NCBI GenBank assembly: GCA_964352425.1
Contig: CAYGRZ010000016.1
Location: forward strand, 1-31,340
Source: JAMWCX01 sp964352425
GTDB lineage: Bacteria > Omnitrophota > Gorgyraeia > 2-01-FULL-45-10
Direction of reading: 5' to 3'
Length of the DNA stretch: 31,340 nucleotides
Shown: positions 1 through 9,361 of the stretch, one piece after another
Layout of the letters: each line of letters begins with the position of its first letter
Position numbering within the stretch: the first letter of the stretch is position 1
The notes under the pieces: generated by a model
The model's input: only the letters and a program-made list of their open reading frames with translations
Told to the model about the DNA's origin: nothing
The model's database searches: none
Translations under genes and position numbers: made by a program

Positions 1-1295
1 CCGACTGCCAGGAGACAGACGCGGCGGTCTGCGAGCTCTACCTCGTTGAGGGCGACAGCGCCGGTGGGTCGGCCAAACAGGGCCGCGACAGGCGCTTCCA
101 GGCGATCCTGCCGCTCAAAGGCAAGATCCTGAACGTCGAAAAGGCGCGGCTTGACAAGATCCTGTCGAACGAAGAGATCAGGACGATCATTACCGCGATA
201 GGCTGCGGCATAGGGGAAGAGTTCTCGCTGGAGCGCCTGCGGTACCACAAACTTATCATCATGTGCGATGCCGACGTTGACGGCTCACACATTCGCACGC
301 TCCTGCTCACGTTCCTCTACCGGCAGATGCATCTGCTGCTGGAAAAGGGGCATGTCTATATCGCCCAACCGCCGCTTTATAAGATAAAGAGGGGTAAGCG
401 CGAAGAGTATATCCAGACCGAGGACCATATGAACAACCTCCTCCTCGAACTGGGATCGGAGGGGTTGACGCTTGCCAGGCAAAGGGACAAGAAAGAGTTT
501 ACCGATAAGCAGCTTAAGGCCATTCTGGATGCCCTGGTTGAGATGGAAAGCCTCTCCAATGCAGTAGAGCGACGTGGAGTGAATTTCTCAAAATACCTGT
601 CTTTACAGCATAAGAAGACCAAAAAACTGCCACTTTATATGGTTAAGGTGGAGGGAGTAGATCACTTTTTGTACAATGACGATGAATTGTCCGATTACAT
701 TAAAGTCGAGGAAAGCGAAGATAAGGAAGAGCCGAAGGCCAAGGCTAAAGAGCAGAAAGGCGATAAGGCAAAGAATGGTGACAAAACCAGGGGGGCGCTC
801 AAGAAGGAAGACGCGCCGCAGCCGAAAGTCCGGGGACCGCAATACATTGAGTTCTATGAGGCAAGGGAGATCGACAAGATCGTCGAAAAGATCGAGAAGC
901 TCGGCGTCGACATTGAAGACTATGATGTTGAAGAAGAGGCGATCCTGGATAAGAAGGCCAGGAAGGACGCCAAGGCAGAGTCGAAGCCGCGTTATATGAT
1001 AAAGGGCGACAAGGCCAAGCACCATTTCCTCAGCCTCAAAGAGATCCTGCGGTTCGTGATGCATGTCGGCAGGGAGGGGATGAGCATCCAGAGATACAAA
1101 GGCCTCGGAGAGATGAACCCCCACCAGCTCTGGGAGACGACGATGGACCCGGAGAAGCGCACACTCTTGAAGGTCATGCTCGAAGATGCCGTTGAAGCGG
1201 ATTCTATGTTTACGATATTGATGGGCGAGGCGGTCGAGCCGAGACGGGAGTTCATCGAGAAACACGCCCATGAGGTGAAAGTCCTCGATATATAG
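1..1295 (+). CDS. gyrB: DNA gyrase subunit B, C-terminal part (5' end outside window)
   Basis: ATPase subunit of gyrase (GyrA2GyrB2), which introduces negative supercoils. Only the TOPRIM and C-terminal region is present; the first full codon is at 3. The TOPRIM glutamate motif EGDSAGG lies at about 48-68, followed by PLKGKILNVEKAR and the metal-binding DADVDGSHIR at about 267-296. The canonical end IQRYKGLGEMNP is at about 1087-1122. Between them, about 700-1010 encodes a strongly charged Lys/Glu/Asp-rich stretch, longer than I would expect in a minimal GyrB. It falls within the region where some Gram-negative GyrB proteins carry an insertion. The gene is followed 67 bp later by gyrA. The identity is secure; whether the charged stretch is a true insertion needs an alignment. 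Confidence 0.97.
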   Translation, partial: DCQETDAAVCELYLVEGDSAGGSAKQGRDRRFQAILPLKGKILNVEKARLDKILSNEEIRTIITAIGCGIGEEFSLERLRYHKLIIMCDADVDGSHIRTLLLTFLYRQMHLLLEKGHVYIAQPPLYKIKRGKREEYIQTEDHMNNLLLELGSEGLTLARQRDKKEFTDKQLKAILDALVEMESLSNAVERRGVNFSKYLSLQHKKTKKLPLYMVKVEGVDHFLYNDDELSDYIKVEESEDKEEPKAKAKEQKGDKAKNGDKTRGALKKEDAPQPKVRGPQYIEFYEAREIDKIVEKIEKLGVDIEDYDVEEEAILDKKARKDAKAESKPRYMIKGDKAKHHFLSLKEILRFVMHVGREGMSIQRYKGLGEMNPHQLWETTMDPEKRTLLKVMLEDAVEADSMFTILMGEAVEPRREFIEKHAHEVKVLDI

Positions 1296-1353
1296 ATACT
1301 TCGGCTGCTCCGGTCTGTCGCAGCCTCAGTATCAAATTTGCACGCAAATTTGA
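1296..1353 (+). repeat. Two adjacent hairpins between gyrB and gyrA
   Basis: The first is an imperfect hairpin at 1296-1332: ATACT/AGTAT, a symmetric TC/TC internal loop, GGCTGC/GCAGCC and an 11-nt loop. The second, 1332-1353, is a 9-bp stem TCAAATTTG/CAAATTTGA with loop CACG. Each arm of the second is itself palindromic. Its 3' arm ends inside the gyrA Shine-Dalgarno GAGGAG (1352-1357). There is no T run, so it is not an intrinsic terminator. Function is unknown; an effect on gyrA translation is inference. Confidence 0.5.
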
Positions 1354-1362
1354 GGAGCAATA

Positions 1363-3963
<2,601 letters not shown>

Positions 3964-3967
3964 CGCC

Positions 3968-4045
3968 GTCCCCATCGTCTAGTCTGGTCTAGGACATCAG
4001 ATTTTCATTCTGATGACACCGGTTCGAATCCGGTTGGGGACGCCA
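3968..4045 (+). tRNA. tRNA-Glu(TTC)
   Basis: The acceptor stem GTCCCCA (3968-3974) pairs with TGGGGAC (4035-4041). The discriminator is G4042 and the CCA at 4043-4045 is encoded. The anticodon stem TCAGA/TCTGA (3997-4001, 4009-4013) closes loop TTTTCAT, giving anticodon TTC at 4004-4006. The T arm holds GGTTCGAATCC. With only 4 bp between it and the gyrA stop it may be co-transcribed with gyrA. Confidence 0.96.
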
Positions 4046-4214
4046 TCCTACTTCGCTCAAAGCCTTTCGGCTTTGAGCTTCGTAGAGATAGGTTCTGCGA
4101 AGCGCCTATGAGTTTGCGCAGAGTCGCGAAGCAGACCATTCTGCTTCGCCCATCAACGCGCTGACTGCGGTCGGGCTTCGCAGGAATGGAAATAACTCCC
4201 ACAAAAGTTCACAC
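4046..4214 (+). repeat. Palindrome-rich spacer after tRNA-Glu
   Basis: The spacer has no credible gene. Hairpin 1 (4048-4085) is CTAC / 3x3 TTC internal loop / GCTCAAAGCC (4055-4064), loop TTTC, GGCTTTGAGC (4069-4078), then GTAG. Hairpin 2 is GCGAAGCAGA (4126-4135), loop CCAT, TCTGCTTCGC (4140-4149). A looser pair, TTCTGCGAAGC near 4093-4103 and GCTTCGCAGGAA near 4175-4186, brackets hairpin 2. All share a CTTCG/CGAAG core. None has a T run. This looks like a small intergenic repeat element of unknown function. Confidence 0.5.
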
Positions 4215-5312
4215 ATGCCCACCACCCTGATCAAAAACGGCACCATCATCCTGAACAATAGCATCCATAAGAACACATTCGTGCTGATAGAAGGCGGCAG
4301 GATCATGAGCGTCGGCAAGAGCCGGGCGCCCAAGGCCGCCGTTACCATAGATGCGCGCGGCTGCTATGTCGCGCCCGGCTTCATAGACTCCCACATCCAC
4401 GGCGATCCGGCCAGCATCCTCTCTCATGAAATCAAATACGGCACGACCTCTATCGTTGTGGCCGAATCCTGCGCCCCGCTCGGCGAATTCTACAAGAAGT
4501 GCGAAACGATACGGAAGTTCATGAGGCGTGATCCACTGGGGCCGGCGGTGCTCGGGTTCCGGATGGAAGGTCCGTACATCAGCAGGAAAAAGGCCGGCGC
4601 CCAGGACCGGCGGTATATCAGGAAACCGGATCGGGTGGAGCTTGGGGCCATGCTTAAGGCGTGCGCACCAGAGCTCAAGATGATGACGGTCGCCCCTGAG
4701 CTGAAAGGCGCCGCGGCCCTCATTCGATTATTGGTCGCCGGCGGAGTACAGCCATCGATAGGCCACTCGTACGCGACCTGCGGGGAGGCGGAAGGGGGCA
4801 TCAGGGCCGGCATCAGCCACGCCACCCACATATTTAACGCCATGCGCCCGACAGCGAGCCTGGAGCCGGGCGTCGTGGGCGCTGTCCTCTCGGACGGGAG
4901 GGTCTGGGCCGAGATCATCCTTGACCGCATACATGTGCACGAGGCGCTTTTCGGGCTCCTCGTCCAGGCAAAGGGGCTCGACAAGGTCGTGTTGGTCACC
5001 GATTCGATACGTGCCTGCCCGGGAAAAGGCGTGAAGCGTACGGCCGGCGCATACAGGTTTGCAAGCGGCAGGCTCGCAGGCTCGGCGCTTACGATGATAG
5101 AGGCCGTGAGGAACGCCGTGCGATGCGGCCTTGCCATCCCCGATGCCGTGAGGCTGGCCACTGTAAATCCGGCCCGCCTTTTTGGAGTCGGCCGCAGGAA
5201 AGGCGCGATCGCGCCCGGCAAAGACGCGGACCTTGTCATATTTGACAAAAATTTTGATGTGAATATGACCATCATGCGTGGTAGAATAATGTTCCGGAAG
5301 AGAGGGTTTTAG
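4215..5312 (+). CDS. nagA: N-acetylglucosamine-6-phosphate deacetylase
   Basis: Converts GlcNAc-6-P to GlcN-6-P and acetate; cytosolic amidohydrolase. It has 365 residues, close to the usual 370-390. The metal and catalytic motifs are in order: PGFIDSHIHG (about 54-63, with HxH as in binuclear family members), FRMEGPYIS (metal Glu), GHSYAT (His), ATHIFNAMRP (His) and LVTDSI (catalytic Asp). It ends with the usual GRKKGAIAPGKDADLVIFD-like closing strand. No good Shine-Dalgarno precedes ATG 4215, and I see no clear promoter in the palindromic spacer before it. glmS begins 3 bp after its stop, so both genes feed the GlcN-6-P pool from opposite sides: salvage or recycling by NagA, synthesis by GlmS. 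Confidence 0.92.
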   Translation: MPTTLIKNGTIILNNSIHKNTFVLIEGGRIMSVGKSRAPKAAVTIDARGCYVAPGFIDSHIHGDPASILSHEIKYGTTSIVVAESCAPLGEFYKKCETIRKFMRRDPLGPAVLGFRMEGPYISRKKAGAQDRRYIRKPDRVELGAMLKACAPELKMMTVAPELKGAAALIRLLVAGGVQPSIGHSYATCGEAEGGIRAGISHATHIFNAMRPTASLEPGVVGAVLSDGRVWAEIILDRIHVHEALFGLLVQAKGLDKVVLVTDSIRACPGKGVKRTAGAYRFASGRLAGSALTMIEAVRNAVRCGLAIPDAVRLATVNPARLFGVGRRKGAIAPGKDADLVIFDKNFDVNMTIMRGRIMFRKRGF

Positions 5313-5315
5313 CAT

Positions 5316-7175
5316 ATGTGCGGCATAGTCGGATATATCGGAGAGAAGAACGCGCAGGACGTCCTGTTAAAGGGACTCGGCCGCCTCGAATACAGGGGCT
5401 ATGATTCCGCCGGCGTGGCCATACTCAAGGGCAATAAGATTGGCATGGTCAAAAGACAGGGCAAGCTGAAGGTCCTCGCCGAGGAGGTCGTGTCGAGTCC
5501 CATCCCCGGGACGGTGGGGATCGGCCATACGCGGTGGGCCACCCACGGCGTGCCGAGCGACACGAACGCCCACCCGCACCTTGACTGCACCGGAAAGATC
5601 GCGCTCGTCCACAACGGCATCATAGAAAATTATATCGACCTGAAGAACCATCTCAAAAGAAAAGGCCACAAGTTCGTCTCCGACACCGATACTGAAGTCA
5701 TATCTCACCTGATCGAAGAGCATTATCAGGGCGACCTCGAGAAGGCGGTCCAGCAAACGGTCAGCCTCCTGAAAGGCTCATACGCGATCGCCGTCATCCA
5801 CGAAAACGAGACGGAGCGTATCGTCGGCGCCCGGTGCGACTCGCCGCTGATCGTGGGGCTGGGCAATGGCGAGAACTTCCTGGCGAGCGATGTCCCCGCC
5901 ATACTCGATTACACACACGACGTCATATATCTCGAGAACCACGATATCGTGACGCTGTCGAGGGCGGGAGTGGTCGTCAAAGACTCAGGCGGCCGCGTCG
6001 TGCAGCGCAAAAGCGTGAAGATAAAATGGGACATAAGCCAGGCGGAGAAGGCCGGCTACAAGCACTTTATGCTCAAAGAGATATTTGAGCAGTCCGACGT
6101 CCTGCAGAAGATACAGGACGAGCGGATCAGGGGCGGCCGCATCGTGTTCGACGAGTTAAAGATAAAAGGAGGCGACTTCAAGCGCTTTAAGAAGATAGTG
6201 ATCGTGGCGTGCGGGACGGCCTATCACGCGGGCTTAACCGGCAAATATATGCTTGAAGAATACGCCCAGGTGCCCTGCTGGGTCGACACCTCGAGCGAAT
6301 TCCGCTACCGGAACCCGATCGTCGACCGGGAGACGCTCGTCATTATCGTTTCGCAGTCAGGCGAGACCGCGGACAGCCTGGCGGCGCTCAGAGAGGCCAG
6401 GCGAAAAGGCGCGAAGGTCCTCGGCATCTGCAACGTCCTTGGAAGCTCGATAGCCAGAGAGGCCGACGGCGTCATCTATACGCACGCCGGCCCCGAGATA
6501 GCGGTCGCCTCGACGAAGGCATACACGGCGCAGCTGGCGATCTTCTATCTGCTCACGCTCTACCTCGCCCGCCTCATGAACAGGGTCAAGAGGGCGGCAT
6601 TCGATGCCCTCGTAAAGGAGTTCCGCAGGGTGCCGGGCCTGATGAAGGAACTTCTGACAGAATACGCATCCGGGTACAATCCGATCGCGGCGTACGCGTC
6701 GGAGTTCAAGAAATATTACCACGAGAAGCACAACAAATCCTATTTTCTGTATCTGGCGCGCAATATCAATTACCCCAACGCGCTCGAAGGCGCGCTGAAG
6801 CTGAAGGAGATCTCTTACATAAGCGCCGAGGGTTATCCGGCCGGCGAGATGAAGCACGGCCCGATCGCGCTCATCGACGAGAACCCGTGGGTGGTGTGCA
6901 TAGCGGTCAAGTCGTCGACATACGACAAGATGCTGTCGAACATCCAGGAGATAAAGGCCAGGGGCGGCATCATCATCGCGGTGGTGACCGAAGGCGACAA
7001 GGAGATACTGCACCACAACGTGAATTACGTCATCGAGATGCCCTCGGTCGAGGAGCTCTTTTCGCCGCTTCTGGTGGTCATACCGCTCCAGCTCCTTGCC
7101 TACTATGTGGCGCTCGAGTTCGGCTACGACATCGACCAGCCGAGGAACCTGGCGAAGTCGGTGACGGTAGAATAG
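5316..7175 (+). CDS. glmS: Glutamine-fructose-6-phosphate aminotransferase (isomerizing)
   Basis: Makes glucosamine-6-P from fructose-6-P and glutamine, the entry to UDP-GlcNAc for peptidoglycan and lipid A. It has 619 residues, the usual size. It starts MCGIVGYIG, where Cys2 is the glutaminase nucleophile after Met removal. The class II glutaminase domain covers roughly residues 2-220 (GHTRWATHG, HNGIIEN, SDTDTE), followed by two SIS domains (about 290-430 and 465-600). The C-terminus LAKSVTVE is the conserved swinging tail. ATG 5316 lies just after nagA, so translational coupling is likely. I see no glmS ribozyme upstream: the gap is 3 bp and nagA is unlike one. Confidence 0.97.
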   Translation: MCGIVGYIGEKNAQDVLLKGLGRLEYRGYDSAGVAILKGNKIGMVKRQGKLKVLAEEVVSSPIPGTVGIGHTRWATHGVPSDTNAHPHLDCTGKIALVHNGIIENYIDLKNHLKRKGHKFVSDTDTEVISHLIEEHYQGDLEKAVQQTVSLLKGSYAIAVIHENETERIVGARCDSPLIVGLGNGENFLASDVPAILDYTHDVIYLENHDIVTLSRAGVVVKDSGGRVVQRKSVKIKWDISQAEKAGYKHFMLKEIFEQSDVLQKIQDERIRGGRIVFDELKIKGGDFKRFKKIVIVACGTAYHAGLTGKYMLEEYAQVPCWVDTSSEFRYRNPIVDRETLVIIVSQSGETADSLAALREARRKGAKVLGICNVLGSSIAREADGVIYTHAGPEIAVASTKAYTAQLAIFYLLTLYLARLMNRVKRAAFDALVKEFRRVPGLMKELLTEYASGYNPIAAYASEFKKYYHEKHNKSYFLYLARNINYPNALEGALKLKEISYISAEGYPAGEMKHGPIALIDENPWVVCIAVKSSTYDKMLSNIQEIKARGGIIIAVVTEGDKEILHHNVNYVIEMPSVEELFSPLLVVIPLQLLAYYVALEFGYDIDQPRNLAKSVTVE

Positions 7176-7196
7176 GAGCAAAACCGTGTCAGTCCA

Positions 7197-7224
7197 TAGT
7201 CAACAGTCAACAGTCGACAGACAA
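7197..7224 (+). repeat. Heptamer array 1 (CAGTCAA type)
   Basis: Four consecutive 7-base units at exact 7-nt spacing: TAGTCAA, CAGTCAA, CAGTCGA, CAGACAA. It lies in the 87-bp glmS-rsmI spacer and is followed three bases later by a second, different heptamer array. Confidence 0.75.
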
Positions 7225-7227
7225 ATC

Positions 7228-7262
7228 CGCGGACCGCGGACCGCGGACTGCGGACTGCGGAC
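7228..7262 (+). repeat. Heptamer array 2 (YGCGGAC type) directly before rsmI
   Basis: Five tandem 7-base units: CGCGGAC three times, then TGCGGAC twice, with no interruption. The overlapping CCGCGG steps are self-complementary. The array ends at the base before the TTG (7263) that can open rsmI and 6 bases before its ATG (7269), so it occupies the place of the ribosome-binding site. Confidence 0.85.
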
Positions 7263-7268
7263 TTGATA

Positions 7269-7931
7269 ATGTCAGGCACTCTCTATATAGTTTCGACTCC
7301 CATCGGCAACCTCTCCGATATCACCCTGCGCGCGATCGAGACGCTGAAGGCCGTCGACCTGATAGCCGCGGAGGATACCCGCCATACGAAGATCCTGCTT
7401 GACCGCTACGCGATCAAAGCGCCGACGACGAGCTATTTCGAATACAATAAGGTACAGAAGACCGACTACCTGATCGGGCTCCTGAAGGCAGGAAAGTCCG
7501 TCGCGCTCGTCTCGGACGCCGGTACGCCCGGCATCTCGGATCCCGGCTGGAAGATAATACGCGCCTCGATCGATAACGCGATCCCGGTCGTCCCGATACC
7601 GGGACCATCGGGGCTCATGGCAGCGCTCACGATCTCGGGCAAGCCCACTGACAAGTTCACGTTCGAAGGGTTCCTCTCGCAGAAGCCGATCAGGAGGAAG
7701 AACCAGCTGAAGAAATTGAAGGACGAGACCAGGACCGCCATCCTGTATGAATCGCCGTACAGGATAACGAAGCTGCTGGCGGATATCCTGGAGGTGTACG
7801 GCGATATCGAGATCGTCCTGGCGCGCGAGCTCACCAAGAAATTCGAGGAGGTGCGCAGGGAAAAGGTCTCGGACGCGCTCAGGCATTTTACCGCCTCGAA
7901 ACCGAAGGGCGAATTCATAGTGATCATCTAA
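7269..7931 (+). CDS. rsmI: 16S rRNA (cytidine(1402)-2'-O)-methyltransferase
   Basis: SAM-dependent methylation of 16S rRNA C1402 in the decoding centre. The tetrapyrrole-methylase fold shows LYIVSTPIGNLSDIT at the N-terminus, AAEDTRHTK, the loop SDAGTPGISDPG, and PIPGPSGLMAALTISG. At about 220 residues it holds the catalytic domain and stops at EFIVII, without the extra C-terminal segment of the roughly 285-residue forms. The start is ATG 7269; a TTG at 7263 is in frame and cannot be excluded. No standard ribosome site is visible because heptamer repeats fill the upstream region. The glycosyltransferase ATG follows the stop codon directly. Confidence 0.93.
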   Translation: MSGTLYIVSTPIGNLSDITLRAIETLKAVDLIAAEDTRHTKILLDRYAIKAPTTSYFEYNKVQKTDYLIGLLKAGKSVALVSDAGTPGISDPGWKIIRASIDNAIPVVPIPGPSGLMAALTISGKPTDKFTFEGFLSQKPIRRKNQLKKLKDETRTAILYESPYRITKLLADILEVYGDIEIVLARELTKKFEEVRREKVSDALRHFTASKPKGEFIVII

Positions 7932-9026
7932 ATGAAGACAGACCAGACGATACAGGCGCTGTTCCTGACAAAATATTCCCGCGAAGGGGCATCGAGCCGC
8001 TACCGGTTCCTGCAGTATTTCCCGTATCTGGAGTCGCGAGGGATCGCGTGCACATTCTCGCCGCTCACCGACGGAAATTACCTCAAACACCTGTACGCGA
8101 TGAAGCGGGGCAGCCTCCTCGACTACGCAAAGGCGCTCGTGCGCAGGCTCACCGCGCTCGGCACGGCGCACACGTATGACGTCGTTATTATCGAGTACGA
8201 GATCCTGCCCTATTTCCCGCCCTGGTGTGAGATGCTCCTGAAAAGGCTCGGCATACCCGTCATCGTGAACTACGACGACGCCATATTCTACCGCTACACC
8301 CAGAACCCGAGCGGGTTGGTCCGCAGCCTGCTGGGCACTAAGATCGATACGGTGATGAGGCTCGCCGACCTCGTCATCGCCGGCAACGGCTTCCTGGCCG
8401 ACTACGCCCGTAATTCCGGCGCGCCGCGCGTCGAGGTCATCCCGACGGTCGTCGACCTCGAGCGGTATCCGAAACGGCCGTCCTCGGCCAATGCCGCTTT
8501 CACCATAGGCTGGATCGGGTCGCCGTCGACCACGAAATATCTTATCGAAATAGCGCCCGCTCTTGAGGAAGTGTGCGCGGGAGGGCATGCGCGGCTGGTC
8601 CTGATCGGCGCGGGCCCGGTGGAGCTTGCGGGGGTGCCGGTCGAGACGAGGCCATGGTCGGAGGCCAACGAGGTCGCTGACCTTGAGTCGTGCGATGTCG
8701 GGATCATGCCGCTTCATAACGGACTATGGGAGCGCGGCAAGTGCGGCTTGAAGACGATCCAGTACATGGCATGCGGCCTGCCTGTCGTAGTTTCGCCGGT
8801 AGGAGTGAACGAAGAGCTGGTCGAGGACGGGATCGACGGTTTTTTTGCCCGCGATACCGCCGCCTGGTCGCGGGCATTGATCGCGCTGCGTGACGACAGG
8901 CCGCTCGGCGAGGCGATGGGGAAGGCCGGCCGCAGGAAAGCCGAAGGCCTGTATTCGCTGCAGATCGCGGCCCCCCGGATGGCGTATCTGATATGGGATG
9001 TCGCCCGGAGGGGCAGGAAGAAATGA
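7932..9026 (+). CDS. Glycosyltransferase, GT4-like (GT-B fold)
   Basis: Probable sugar transferase for surface polysaccharide or lipopolysaccharide; donor and acceptor cannot be told from sequence. It has 364 residues. The N-terminal Rossmann-like half contains FLTKYSREGASSRYRFLQY, then IVNYDDAIFYRY. The C-terminal half has FTIGWIGSPSTTKYL, VLIGAG and a donor-site helix GKCGLKTIQYMACGLPVV followed by SPVGVNEELVEDG. In the usual EX7E motif of GT4 enzymes the second Glu is before A-M; here Gln occupies it (IQYMACG) and Lys lies at the first position. This is a variant, so some divergence in catalysis or donor is possible. ATG 7932 touches the rsmI stop, implying co-transcription. No terminator is seen before the pyr promoter. 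Confidence 0.85.
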   Translation: MKTDQTIQALFLTKYSREGASSRYRFLQYFPYLESRGIACTFSPLTDGNYLKHLYAMKRGSLLDYAKALVRRLTALGTAHTYDVVIIEYEILPYFPPWCEMLLKRLGIPVIVNYDDAIFYRYTQNPSGLVRSLLGTKIDTVMRLADLVIAGNGFLADYARNSGAPRVEVIPTVVDLERYPKRPSSANAAFTIGWIGSPSTTKYLIEIAPALEEVCAGGHARLVLIGAGPVELAGVPVETRPWSEANEVADLESCDVGIMPLHNGLWERGKCGLKTIQYMACGLPVVVSPVGVNEELVEDGIDGFFARDTAAWSRALIALRDDRPLGEAMGKAGRRKAEGLYSLQIAAPRMAYLIWDVARRGRKK

Positions 9027-9043
9027 GCGTAAGAGAAAAGGCC

Positions 9044-9072
9044 TTGACAATCGGTGCGAAGGGTAGTACAAT
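9044..9072 (+). promoter_or_regulatory. Promoter of the pyr operon
   Basis: TTGACA (9044-9049), a 17-bp spacer, and TACAAT (9067-9072): six of six at -35 and five of six at -10 for sigma-70-type RNA polymerase. Start of transcription is predicted near 9079, leaving a leader of about 280 nt before pyrR. Confidence 0.85.
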
Positions 9073-9102
9073 GGCAGCTACTATAGCGACAAGCGCCTTT
9101 TA

Positions 9103-9126
9103 ATACCGGTCCTGAGAGGCCGGAAA
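9103..9126 (+). promoter_or_regulatory. PyrR-binding RNA loop (anti-antiterminator)
   Basis: The stem CCGG (9106-9109)/CCGG (9120-9123) continues with T9110-G9119 and C9111-G9118 and closes hexaloop CTGAGA (9112-9117). This fits the known PyrR site pattern R-U-C[CNGNGA]G-G-Y exactly. When UMP-bound PyrR holds this hairpin, the downstream terminator can form. An alternative pairing of ATACC (9103-9107) with GGTAT (9171-9175) in the terminator's 3' arm could act as antiterminator; this last pairing is inference. Confidence 0.85.
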
Positions 9127-9138
9127 AGGAGAGAAGAG

Positions 9139-9201
9139 ATGGTTTTAAGAGCCCGCATATCCCGGAAAAAGGTATGTGGGATTTTTTTAATGAGCAGATA
9201 A
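9139..9201 (+). CDS. Possible 20-residue leader peptide in the pyr attenuator
   Basis: ATG 9139 follows a strong ribosome site AAAGGAGAG (9125-9133). The peptide reads MVLRARISRKKVCGIFLMSR and stops at 9199-9201. Its codons run straight through the terminator hairpin (9152-9188), so ribosomes on it would disturb the hairpin. The peptide has no recognisable family. It could be chance, since any strong SD near an ATG gives such an ORF; the placement is what makes it worth listing. Confidence 0.3.
   Translation: MVLRARISRKKVCGIFLMSR
9152..9188 (+). terminator. Intrinsic terminator of the pyr leader (attenuator)
   Basis: A 10-bp stem, CCCGCATATC (9152-9161) with GGTATGTGGG (9171-9180) including G-U pairs, a 9-nt loop, then seven T (9182-9188). 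It lies 28 nt after the PyrR loop and upstream of pyrR, the standard arrangement for PyrR attenuation. Confidence 0.85.
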
Positions 9202-9278
9202 TTTATGCCAGTCCGAAGGGCGGCATAGATTATAGGCCTATCAAGCATAAGGCGAAGGGAAGGCCGTCTGCGAATTAA
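9174..9278 (+). CDS. Short ORF (34 residues) after the attenuator, possibly a remnant
   Basis: ATG 9174, inside the terminator's 3' arm and preceded by AAAAAGG, opens 34 codons ending in ...KHKAKGRPSAN and TAA at 9276-9278. The frame stays open upstream to a stop at 9084. The Lys/Arg/Gly/Pro-rich end resembles tails of small DNA-binding or transposase proteins only in composition; I do not recognise it. It is immediately followed by the 12-bp palindrome at 9278-9333, so it may be the 3' scrap of an inserted element. It may also be non-coding. Confidence 0.2.
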   Translation: MWDFFNEQIIYASPKGGIDYRPIKHKAKGRPSAN

Positions 9279-9333
9279 TCCCGCAAAACTCCTATAAATG
9301 GTGTCAGATTACTCCTGAGCTGTTTTGCGGGAT
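9278..9333 (+). repeat. Long perfect palindrome upstream of pyrR
   Basis: ATCCCGCAAAAC (9278-9289) is the perfect inverse complement of GTTTTGCGGGAT (9322-9333), a 12-bp stem with a 32-nt loop containing two ACTCCT copies. No T run follows, so it is not a terminator. It resembles a REP-type palindrome or the end of a small mobile element; alternatively it structures the pyrR leader 28 nt before the start codon. Confidence 0.6.
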
Positions 9334-9361
9334 ATTCATGTAAAATAACCGGGGTGTACAG

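Noticed and set aside
4005..4202. Minus-strand ORF ending ASPTGFEPVSSE
   Set aside because: It is read from the antisense of tRNA-Glu and the palindromic spacer; TGFEPV is the well-known artefact of tRNA T arms.
5200..5320. glmS ribozyme upstream of glmS
   Set aside because: glmS starts 3 bp after nagA, and the upstream sequence is nagA coding sequence without the ribozyme core.
7197..7262. CRISPR array
   Set aside because: The repeat period is 7 nt with no spacers; there are no cas genes. No other direct-repeat array with unique spacers was seen in the window.
9278..9333. Second intrinsic terminator in the pyr leader
   Set aside because: The 12-bp stem is not followed by a T tract and has a 32-nt loop; listed as a palindrome instead.
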